A stretch of 64,000 bases of DNA from contig NC_091142.1 in assembly GCF_041381155.1 (NCBI RefSeq), positions 38,985,604 through 39,049,603 on the forward strand, given 5' to 3'. The position numbers were made by a program, and so were the translations under genes. Positions 23,501 to 52,946 of the stretch are shown piece by piece (position 1 is the first letter of the stretch; each line of letters begins with the position of its first letter). Source of the stretch: Argopecten irradians (taxonomy: Eukaryota > Mollusca > Bivalvia > Pectinida > Pectinidae). A model generated the notes under the pieces. It was not told the origin of the DNA, ran no database searches, and saw only the letters and a program-made list of their open reading frames with translations.

Positions 23501-26500
23501 ACGTTAAAACCGATTCTATTTATATATATACGTAGAAGCTCACACCATAACCTATCTCATTTCGAAGAGGAAAATTCATAAAACCTGAAGACTATGCTTT
23601 TCTCGAAAACTAAAATTCATAAAATATGATGACCTTACTTATTTCGAAGCGTTAAACCCGGATACCTTACTTATTTCTAAGTATAATGTTGATCTCAATA
23701 CCTGAATTTTACCTCTGTGACAATACGTGTGTACATCTTTATTCAAGAACAATAAATTATTTAGTAATTAGAATATTAGAATTCTTCGAAACATCAACGT
23801 CGGGATAACGAAGTTTGGTGACCATATATGCCTCGAGTACGTCTTCTCCATTTCGTCTCCTTAGCATGCTGTAACCCAAATACGAGGCCCCAGAATATAA
23901 AAAAAATTAAACACAAGAAAAGTAAAATAAAAACACAATACGGCTGTCCATAACGTTCTCAAACACCATGAGTAAGCTATTGTGGATGTAAATGTCTCGT
24001 CTCCTAGAAGATTCCCTAAATTCGGAAAATATTTATTATCTTACTCAGACATACCACAACATGCATCTGTGTCACTCAGACGTCTGCCCATTAAAATGGC
24101 GTCATTTCGCAAGGTTATGTAACTCTACTCCGCGAGGGGTCTAGCTTACGTCTTGCAGACGACGAGAATCGCTTTAAACCGTCCAGCATACACATTAGGT
24201 AGCAGTAACCTTTAGTTTGGAAAGCAGTCGAGAATTCGTATGACTTCGCTTAAAATTTTACGATTATTGTGACAACATCCATAACTTAACAAGCGTTTCA
24301 AATATCTAGTTTTAAAATCCTCTACTCATTATAGCAATGCCATAAAGTGGATATACCATATAGTGTATATACCATATAGTGCGACACATGAGGTGCGTTC
24401 ATAGTATCACCAATGGTACTAATGGTGTCATTAAAAAAACACCATTGGTAGAATGAACGATTTTCATCTGCAAATGACATGTGTTCAAAGTGAAATTGCA
24501 ACTATAGGCTAGTATATTTACCCCAAAAATTAGGAGTAATCTGACAAAATTGCAAAAGAACCCTGGCAAACGTCATTTGTCATGAAAGGGGAATCTTTGA
24601 CGAAATACCAGTTCTCTCTTTTTTGAGAATTTTGGACATCATTTGGAATAATTTAAAGACCATCTTCATTCTGCTATTCCGTCTTCGCATATTACAGGGT
24701 TAGCTCCCTTGCGAGTAGGTATTTATTGTGACGTCATTATATTGTGAGCACAATTCACGTCATTTTCTCCCATACTTTACAGGGATATCCCGTGGTTGTT
24801 AGGGAAAAGATATCTCTATCTTACACAGGGGGGGGGGGAGGGGGTGTAAGACGTAAGACAGCTCACACAAGCTAGACAATAACGTGACGTCGTCAATATA
24901 TGCGGCGTAACTGCAGCGCGTATTGTAGATGACGTCATCAATTTTGACGCATAACAACGTTCCTGTGATCATGGCGCGATGAAAAAGCTGGAAACCAAGT
25001 GGAATTTCATCCTATTTTCTACTAAGTAAAGCATACTTAGTAGAAAAAATTACGTAGAAAAAATTACGAAATTCCACTTGGTATCCAGCTTTTTCATCGC
25101 GCCATTACCGCCGGAACGTCGTTATGCGTCAAAATTGAGGACGTCATCTACAATGTGCGCTGCAGTTACGCCGCATGTATTGATGACGTCACGTTATTTT
25201 CTAGCGCGTGTGAGCTGTCGAACACCCCCCCCCCCCCTGTGAATAGAGATATCTTTTCCCTAGCAACCGCGGGATATCCCTGTGAAGTATGGGAGAAATC
25301 CCTGTCCACTTCACAGACCCACGTAAGATTCTATCAATCACCCCCTAGAGTATTTTCGGAGCGAAGCCTAGCGGAGAGTAGAAAAACTACGGAAGGCAAT
25401 CCAGTCTACCCCTATAGGGTATGACATATTGCTCGCGCTAACCTTGTGAACCTGAAGAAAATTACATGACGTCATGAATTCACGCGGTGTGACTGAGGCG
25501 TGGATTGTCGATGACAGTCATCAATTTTGACGTGCAGTCGACGGAACCAATTTAGAGTGGTTGCCTGCCGTAATTTTTCTGCTCTCCGCTAAGCTTCAAG
25601 AGTCCCAATGGGTAAAATTGTACTCGCTCGTAGGTCCTTATAGGTTCCAAGGGACAATCCTTGCTATTTTCAAATAACTTTTGTTATAGTATGCATTCAC
25701 ACAGAATTGCGATATATATTGTCTCGTTAATAATGTCATTTTTCTTTATATTCCACAGGCGTATGCCGTAACTTCTCTGCTTGTGGTACTCCTCTCCATA
25801 TCAGTCTTCATCCTGGAGACGCTTCCTTACTTTGAGGCGCTCACCGTGCACGCCACGAACTCTCGCGCCAACATCACGAGCGAAATGTTACGTCACGAAC
25901 TGGACATATTCTATGACATCACACCGTACGACACACTGCTGATCATCGATAATTCGTGTAACGTATTTTTCTTCACTGAGTTTCTGGTGAAGCTTCTGAC
26001 AGCGCCTTCCAAGAGAGACTTCCTCACCACACCATTGACTATTATAGAAGCCATCTGTATTGTTCCTTACTACATCGCAGTGGCGATCGTCTTCCTCCAT
26101 CCCGACCCCGTCACGCTGTTCACCTTCATACGAGTACTGTTCGCCTTCCGCGTGCTCCGTATATTCAGGATCTTCATTCTGATGAAGCATTTTCTGGCTT
26201 TGAAAATTCTGATTTACACAATCAAGGCGAGCACCAAGGAGTTGTTTCTGCTACTTCTAGTCGTCATAATCGGTGTCGTCATCTTCGCGTGCATCGAATA
26301 TTACATGGAGATATTTTCTACAGAGGAAAGTGACTTCAAACATATCCCTCTGGCCTTTTGGTGGGCTATCGTCACCATGACAACCGTTGGTTACGGCGAT
26401 ATGGCACCGAAGTCTGGACTCGGATATCTCGTTGGATCGCTATGTGCTATTTCCGGTGTTCTCGTCATTGCTCTGTCTGTTCCCGCAATTGTCAACAATT

Positions 26501-26925
26501 TCACTTTGTATTACACGCATGCCCAATCACGAGAAAAACTTAAACTGCGGAAAAGGAAGTTCCAAAAACAAAGATGGAATAAGTTGATGTCAACAACTGT
26601 GTTCAAAATAAAATTCAATAAAACAGAAGACAAGGGACACTCGGGGTTCAAGACAATGATGAATGGCCTGATGCAGACAGGAGACAAAACGCCAAAAATT
26701 AATTCTGTCACACCGTTGAATATAGAAATTGGTTCTGACAAAGCGGCCACTTCCTGCGCAGACTCTGTGAATGATGACGTGATAGAGGAGTCTGACGTCA
26801 ATGACACCAAGACCAATCAGAATCACCTACAAGTGAATAATGCCAATGATCATCCAAACGCAGCAGGGAGTCAGATGGAAGACGAGTATTCCGTATCGGA
26901 GGTTAAACCGCAAATTATCGAATAG
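16651..26925 (+). CDS. Shaw/Kv3-class voltage-gated potassium channel alpha subunit, complete, two exons
   Basis: Exons 16651-17529 and 25759-26925 join in phase 0 to give 681 residues. Four such subunits form a K+-selective membrane channel that repolarises excitable cells. A basic and acidic disordered N-tail is followed by the T1 domain (from DIVTLNIGGF, residue 143) with the Shaw-type zinc motif HX5CX20CC (H206, C212, C233, C234). The second exon carries S1-S6, an N-glycosylation site (N331) in the S1-S2 loop, the S2 charge-transfer Phe/Glu, selectivity filter TVGYGD (502-507) and a ~140-residue C-tail. ATG 16651 is the only in-frame ATG after the TGA at 16594. Odd points: S4 has F421 and I433 where R1 and K5 are expected, plus an extra R418 outward, and the S6 hinge is SVP (533-535) instead of PVP. 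Class firm; exact orthologue not assigned. Confidence 0.95.
17983..18587 (+). mobile_element. Possible LTR-element relic
   Basis: At 17983 'tggtggcagcggtgggat' resembles a retrotransposon primer-binding site. At 18271-18587 a ~317-bp block begins TGTTAC and ends GACAACA, with a TATATAAAA box near 18354, as in a solo LTR. There is no matching second LTR, no target-site duplication and no gag/pol, so this is tentative. Confidence 0.25.
18594..18757 (+). repeat. Left arm of an inverted repeat: internally deleted copy of the LINE-bearing element
   Basis: Reads as the reverse complement of the right-arm ends: 18594-18652 matches 20560-20602 and 18653-18757 matches 18994-19094. The two matches are adjacent here but separated by ~1.46 kb of LINE sequence in the right arm. 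A 15-nt insertion (tcgacagatttcacc) is unique to this arm. Confidence 0.7.
19167..19352. repeat. Direct duplication of ~93 bp at the LINE 3' end
   Basis: 'gtcagctcttagaaattta' through 'cgagttcatattcaaa' occurs twice, head to tail (from 19167 and 19260), covering the end of the LINE coding region. Confidence 0.8.
19524..20595 (-). pseudogene. Frameshifted LINE reverse transcriptase
   Basis: Two overlapping frames (20595-20164 and 20201-19524) cover palm motifs A to C and the thumb. The shift falls just before the conserved GIPQ-S-LGPLLF block, whose Gly is Arg here (PQRS). The catalytic YADD is intact, but the product cannot be made as one chain. No apurinic-type endonuclease domain is present 5' of it. 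Confidence 0.8.
21474..21637. mobile_element. Short palindromic MITE-like element
   Basis: Left arm 'gggtaggtattgattgtg' with 'tttgcgagcgtaacgtca' is mirrored by 'tgaattacgctcacaaaac' with 'cacaatggatacctacc' on the other side. A relative of the left arm recurs at 24686-24760. No coding content. Confidence 0.6.
22322..23090. repeat. ~36-bp tandem repeat interrupted by an inserted element
   Basis: Units contain 'ctgaagactgcttatttcg' and lie at 22322-22345 and then 22989-23085, on either side of the element at 22348-22977. Related units recur at 23585-23690. Confidence 0.65.
22348..22977 (+). mobile_element. Bivalve-type interspersed repeat, long copy
   Basis: Starts 'acaagaggcccagagggcc' and ends 'gggccaggtgagctaaa'. 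The interior holds three ~150-bp direct repeats (from about 22455, 22610 and 22755), each containing 'aaaatttatac' and 'ctagtagcgattta', then 'gacggacgacggacgccgcg'. No protein. Widespread in bivalve genomes as far as I know; class uncertain. Confidence 0.6.
24763..25297. mobile_element. 535-bp near-perfect palindrome (foldback/MITE-like)
   Basis: Arms of ~260 bp around a centre near 25030 (ttttctactaagta ... tacttagtagaaaa). The outer ends are 'ttctcccatactttacaggg' and its complement. The arms contain a G-run opposite a C-run and several TGACGTCA-type sites (24930, 25182 and partial ones at 24892 and 25139). It sits ~460 bp before channel exon 2. The transcript would form a long hairpin. 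Confidence 0.8.
25759..26925 (+). CDS. Shaw-class K+ channel exon 2: S1-S6, pore and C-tail
   Basis: Acceptor TTCCACAG|GCG. It encodes residues 294-681 and ends TAG at 26923-26925. S1 near 296-318, S2 near 355-372 (NVFFFTEFLVK), S3 near 384-403 (IIEAICIVPYY, with Glu at the usual Asp), S4 418-438, S5 near 453-476, pore helix and filter 490-507, S6 near 514-545. The cytoplasmic tail is Lys-rich at first, then acidic, ending VKPQIIE, which is not a recognisable class I PDZ ligand. Confidence 0.95.
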   Translation, partial: AYAVTSLLVVLLSISVFILETLPYFEALTVHATNSRANITSEMLRHELDIFYDITPYDTLLIIDNSCNVFFFTEFLVKLLTAPSKRDFLTTPLTIIEAICIVPYYIAVAIVFLHPDPVTLFTFIRVLFAFRVLRIFRIFILMKHFLALKILIYTIKASTKELFLLLLVVIIGVVIFACIEYYMEIFSTEESDFKHIPLAFWWAIVTMTTVGYGDMAPKSGLGYLVGSLCAISGVLVIALSVPAIVNNFTLYYTHAQSREKLKLRKRKFQKQRWNKLMSTTVFKIKFNKTEDKGHSGFKTMMNGLMQTGDKTPKINSVTPLNIEIGSDKAATSCADSVNDDVIEESDVNDTKTNQNHLQVNNANDHPNAAGSQMEDEYSVSEVKPQIIE

Positions 26926-28546
26926 ACCCTACCCTAACATGTCTAAAAGGGCAGCAACGTCATTCAGAATGTCGACGTCCAAATGAAATATTTTATGTGT
27001 AATGATAAAGACAGACCAAGAGCACTATAAACATGTACCAAGCAGCAGCTAGATACATGTTCAAGCTCTAAAAACGTTCGTATTCACAATGTAATGGAAC
27101 GATATACATGAACACCTTCCCCGAGTAACTCTTGCCGTTCTGTCCCGACCAAAAATTGAGTTCGGCATGTGTTTCTAGACACTATCGATTACGCTTCGCA
27201 CCTATTTCTAGTTAGCCTTATCAGACTTGCCAATTTGCTAATTGCAGTGCTATTTCCTTGTGCTAACTGCTATTGTATCCGTTTTGTCATTAGAGCTTTT
27301 CTTTTTATAGCCCAATTGCAATGCCGAACCTTGTATCCCAATATAGCGACTAGCGAGACACTTTGATGCACATGAATTACTCTTCTCATCGTAAATGGTT
27401 AGGAATCATATCAATTTAACTACGGTATATATAACTGAACTCTTCATATGTACATTTATATCATGAAATGAAACCGGAAATCACGTCATTTTTTTTACAT
27501 AAAATAAATGCCGTCAAGGTATATACAACGTAGATACAGATTCCAGGACAGTCCATCCTAAATGGTTACAGATACTTTCCATTGAACTTTGTTGAATCAT
27601 TTTGGTCATGTATAAACAAACTACTATAATTTCATCTGAATCGCATAATTTTTTCAACAAATAAATGAAAGTGAGGGAACGAGGGAGAGAAAGAGTTAGA
27701 GAAAGGAAGAAATAGTTAAAAAAAAAAAGAGAGTTAAGAGAAAGAAAAATATGATATATAAATATATATACACTGTATGTCTGAATTATTCGGGTTTTTT
27801 TCTAGAGAATTGAACGTTTATAATTGCTGGAAATGCTTTTCATAGTTCTACAGTACCTACATTTTATAAGATTTTAGCCAGTTTTACCAGTCATTAAATT
27901 TTATTCCTTTGTCCTATTTTGTTAGTTTTAAATTTTCATCGATTTAAAACGAAACAAATACTCACTATTTTATTAAAATTAATTTCTATAAGAATTTTGC
28001 CAAATTCAACTGTGCGAATTTAACAAAGAGATACCAGAAAAAACTTGGCGCCAATCAAAGAATGATCTATATCTGACAATGAAAAGAGGGAGTTTTTCTC
28101 CGCTTTTCATGCAAACTTCAACTATCAAAATTCACACGGTTGCCGGTCGGCTAAGATGTTAATGAATCGGTATGTGGAGCCTATACCTGCAGAATTTGAG
28201 ACAGATCCCCTAAGCACTTTCTGAGAAAACAGCGTAACTAACTCCAGTTATCAAAATACAAGAGGGCGGCCTATCGGCAATCTTGAGGAACCTAAATATG
28301 AAATTTAAGAAATTTCACTTCAGTACTTTCCGAGAAATAGCGGTAACAAACGTCATCTATCAAAATCCAAAATGGCCACCTGTTGACCATCCTGTTAAAC
28401 GAACGGTCCCAAAATACAATATGCACAAGAATGGCTATATGGGAGCATATGCATGGAATTTTTGAAAGATTCTTTCAGTACTTTCTGAGAAATTGCGGTA
28501 ATAAACTTCAACAATCAGAATCCAAGATGGATTGTTAAACCCTTCA
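26926..28546. other. 3' flank of the K+ channel gene
   Basis: Probable 3' UTR and beyond. AATAAA at 27503-27508 is the first good polyadenylation signal after the stop codon. A purine-rich tract lies at 27665-27750. No other gene seen. Confidence 0.5.
27503..27508 (+). terminator. Candidate polyadenylation signal for the K+ channel mRNA
   Basis: AATAAA 578 nt after the stop codon. It is the first such hexamer I found downstream; use is inferred from position only. Confidence 0.35.
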
Positions 28547-30180
28547 TCTAAATAGGTCATACTCCGTAGACACTTCATCAAATAACTCATGCTTGGTAGA
28601 CACTTCATCACGGAACCTTCATCTAAATAGGTCATACTCGGTAGACACTTCATCAAATAACTCGTGCTTGGTAGACACTTCATCACAGAACCTTCATCTA
28701 AATAGGTCATACTCCGTAGACACTTCATCAAATAACTCATGCTTGGTAGACACTTCATCACGAACCTTCATCTAAATAGGTCATACTCGTAGACACTTCT
28801 CAAGAATCATCATGTCATTGGTAGACACTTCATCATCACGGAACCTTCATCTAAATAGGTCATACTCGGTAGACACTTCATCAAATAACTCATGCTTGGT
28901 AGACACTTCATCACAGAACCATCTATTCTATCGAATCAATAGTCATATACTCGGTAGACACTTCATCAAATAACTCATGCTTGGTAGACACTTCATCACA
29001 GAACCTTCATCTAAATAGGTCATACTCCGTAGACACTTCATCAAATAACTCATGCTTGGTAGACACTTCATCACGGAACCTTCATCTAAATAGGTCATAC
29101 TCGGTAGACACTTCATCAAATAACTCATGCTTGGTAGACACTTCATCACAGAACCTTCATCTAAATAGGTCATACTCGGTAGACACTTCATCAAATAACT
29201 CATGCTTGGTAGACACTTCATCACAGAACCTTCATCTAAATAGGTCATACTCGGTAGACACTTCATCAAATAACTCATGCTTGGTAGACACTTCATCACA
29301 GAACCTTCATCTAAATAGGTCATACTCGGTAGACACTTCATCAAATAACTCATGCTTGTAGACATTCTGGTAGACACTTCATCAAATAACTCTCTGCTTG
29401 GTAGACACTTCATCACGGAACCTTCATCTAAATAGGTCATACTCGGTAGACACTTCATCAAATAACTCATGCTCGGTAGACACTTCATCAAATAACTCAT
29501 GCTTGGTAGACACTTCTTCACAGAACCTTCATCTAAATAGGTCATACTCGGTAGACATCAAATAACACATGCTTGGTAGACACTTTATCACGGAACCTTC
29601 ATCTAAATAGGTCATACTCGGTAGACACTTCATCAAATAACTCATGCTTGGTAGACACTTCATCAAATAACTCATGCTTGGTAGACACTTCATCACGGAA
29701 CCTTCATCTAAATAGGCCATGTTTGGTAGACATTACATCTAAATAGGTCATGCTTGTAGACACTTCACCAAATAACTCATGCTTGGTAGACACTTCATCA
29801 CGGAACCTTCATCTAAATAGGCCATGTTTGGTAGACACTACATCTAAATAACTCATGCTTGGTAGACACTTCATTACAGAACCTTCCTCTAAATACGCCA
29901 TACTTGTTAGACGCTTCCTCTAATTAGGTCATGCTTGATACACACTTCCTCCAAATAGGTCATGCTTGGTAAACACTTCCTCTAAATAGGTCATGCTTGG
30001 TAAACACTTCCTCTAATTAGGTCATGCTTGGTAAACACTTACTCTGAATAGGGCATACTTGGTAAACACTTCCTCTAAATAGGTCATGCTTGGTAAACAC
30101 TTCCTCTAAATAGGTCATGCTTGGTACACACTTCCTCTAAATATCTGGTAGGTTATAGTTACTAGACGCATCGTCTAAAT
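28547..30180. repeat. 75-bp compound tandem array with degenerate flank
   Basis: Each unit is a 45-bp half (from 'ggtagacacttcatcacgg' to 'aataggtcatact') and a 30-bp half ('ggtagacacttcatc' then 'aaataactcatgctt'). About 20 clean units to 29860, then shorter degenerate ones. Since 75 is a multiple of 3, open frames with a 25-residue period appear on both strands. Between two convergent genes; no host coding role supported. Confidence 0.95.
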
Positions 30181-32073
30181 ATATCACAATTGCTGGACAT
30201 TTCATCCAAATTGGTCACAATTGCTAGACACCATAAAATAGGCAATGGAGCTTATAGCTGGAATGTTGCACTGACGAACTGCATTAAAAATAACTATAAG
30301 AATATAAATATATATTTAGAAAGAAACTGTAACACAAATCAAACATTTCATAATGGGTTTTATTGTTATTATCATTAATATTACCAATGTATATTGTTCA
30401 ATGAAAATACATTCGATCACGAGAGTTAAATATCTAGTCTATATGTCTCATATTACATACACATTTGTTAAAAGTTGGCAAACAGGTCCTCAGAAAACTG
30501 CTCACCAGTTTTCAGGACTACCGAGTATGGTCTGCCAGTGACGGCGGAACATTGGCTGGCCAGGTTATATATAACTTATTGTGTGTACCATACATATGTA
30601 TACCAGAATTCACATATAGTGAATTTTAAGAGCTGATATGGCCCCTAGCATCCCAACCTCTCCCCAGAGTATATCAGGTAAATCATATAAAAAGGTCTCC
30701 CCCCATCAACAAGTGTTATTGGACAAGTATTGCAAGTCATGGGGATTAACCATGTTTTACTTATTTGTAAAGAAGCCACAGGGATTTGGTAGATTTTCTG
30801 TTCAGAAAAAATGAGGTTCACAGGAATATGAATATTTCACTGTATTTGTACAGGCGTCACAGGGATTTGACAGGTTTTCTGTTCAGAAGTAACTAGGAGA
30901 TCAGAGAAGTCACAGGAAAAACACAGGTTTTGATGTTCACAGGAATGTGAATAATTTACTGAACAGTGTATTTGTAAGAGTTACAGCAATTTAACAGGTT
31001 TATGTGCAAATGAAACCCAAAGTCACAGGAAATGTTCGTTTGTAATTGGTAAATGAGTCACAGGGATTTGAATTATTTTGGTGGATTAATCAACATTGTC
31101 ACAGTGATAACACAGATTTACCTGTATTCATCAAGTAGTCAGGGATTAGACAAGCTTAAATGGCAACAGAAAACTAAAAGAGAAGTCATAGAAATTGCAC
31201 AGGTCTCACTGTCGTTGATAAATGTGCCAAATGTATTTGAAAATGTTTTACCGTATTTGTCAACATAACATTTTGTCCCAAGAATAAGACAAATTTCATG
31301 GTTTACAAGAGAACATTAAAACCTTAGTAACAGATATTATAAAGGTACCACTACTGTTATAGGTAGACATGTCACTGTTTATTAAAACCTTGGATCTCCA
31401 TTACAGGATTTGTACAGGCGTTACAATAATTGGTAAGTAAGTCACAGGTTCTTGAGAGATTTTACTGTAAATATGTCACATATTAGACAAGGTTTACTAT
31501 ATTAATCATGAGTTCATAAGCACTAATCAAGTACTTTTGCTATTACTGGTATTGATAAAGGCTAGACAGGTTTCATTGAAGTTTATAGCGAGTCACAGAG
31601 ATTCAACAGGTTTTATACAATATAAGCTAAATAAGTTAGAAGATACATTGTGCACGAGAACGTTTGACCAGACTCACAGAAACTTGTCAGGTTTTACTCA
31701 GCTGTGGATCAGACCCGTAACTTTCACAACCTGGTGACTTATCAGAACATTTGAATCCCCAGAACCTGCATTTACAACAAAACCAGACCAGAACCTTTTT
31801 TACCAGAACCTCATCAGACTCATGCGACTCACAGGGACTCCAGACTAACTAAAGAACCACAATTTTGTAGGGAGTATTTTGAGATATTTTAGGAGGAAAT
31901 TTTACTCTAACCTCCCCTTGAAATCCAACTAAAACATTCTAAAATACACATCAATTAGCAGGTCCACGTAGCAATTAACCCGAGATGAGATGAGCAAGGA
32001 TGACTTCCCTAGCATCTGTGACAAGAAATATTAGGAGGACTTTCGTAAAGCCTGTGACAAGAAAATTGGGGTA
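30181..32073. other. Intergenic stretch between array and TAOK 3' end
   Basis: Holds diffuse repeats of 'gtcacagggatttgacagg' type at 30840-31450. An AATAAA on the minus strand at 31378-31383 could serve TAOK. No coding exon seen. Confidence 0.45.
31378..31383 (-). terminator. Candidate polyadenylation signal for TAOK
   Basis: AATAAA on the minus strand, 1.4 kb after the TAOK stop codon. First canonical hexamer found; inferred from position only. Confidence 0.25.
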
Positions 32074-32315
32074 ATATTACATGGGCCTGTGACTGGAGCT
32101 TGCAACTATCTATAGGGATAAGGAATGTTTCCCTGGGGCCTGTGACTTTGAAACTAGGAAATAGATGTGTTTCCTTGGGGCCTGTGACTTTGAAACAATG
32201 GAATAGGAGTGTTTGCCTGGGGCCTGTGACTTTGAAACTAGGGAATAGACGTATTTCCCTGGGGCCTGTGACTTTGTAACTAGGAAATAAGAGCGTTTCC
32301 TTGGGGCCTGTGATT
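32074..32315. repeat. ~42-bp tandem repeat near the TAOK 3' end
   Basis: Five copies of 'ggggcctgtgactttgaaac' at 42-43-bp spacing, preceded by two degenerate ones. Lies in the presumed TAOK 3' UTR or just past it. Confidence 0.85.
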
Positions 32316-32761
32316 ATATAGCGGCACTCTACCTACACAGAGACCTGTACAAACTAGAGTAGTGGATGAGTAAACCGTTATTAGGTTAATGAATGTCAGG
32401 TCTCCCATGGCGTGGAGATAACTGGCCTTGTGATCGCCCCGACGATTAAATCTTATATGTCCATATATCACATCCAATGCTGTCTGTCACACCAGTGGCT
32501 AATTGTTGTTCCCTAAATAGTCTAGGGGGCCAAAAAAGGCCATTAATGGGGTTCTAATAATGAATCACAGGGGCCAAACTGATCCTCATCCCCACAGGTC
32601 CCTAATTAGGGGCCACCACCTCCCAGCTGGCAGTTTGGGGACACACAGCTGTGTCCAAATCACATTTGCCCGCAGGTCCCCACGCCAGACTGGCCGTGTC
32701 GAGGACAGCTACAGGAGCTGTGTATACAGCAGCAGTTCAATGTTTATCACACCTTTATAGT

Positions 32762-52946
<20,185 letters not shown>

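Larger units (their letters stand above)
17530..25758 (+). other. Intron of the K+ channel gene, rich in mobile DNA
   Basis: 8.2 kb. In order: LTR-like signals (17980-18590), a broken inverted repeat around a LINE (18594-20602), a short palindromic element (21474-21637), a bivalve-type repeat inside a 36-bp array (22322-23090), and a 535-bp palindrome (24763-25297). No host exon recognised inside. Confidence 0.85.

Noticed and set aside
28943..29545. 200-codon periodic minus-strand frame, and a + strand counterpart at 28981-29361
   Set aside because: Both come from the 75-bp array, open on both strands because the period is a multiple of 3.
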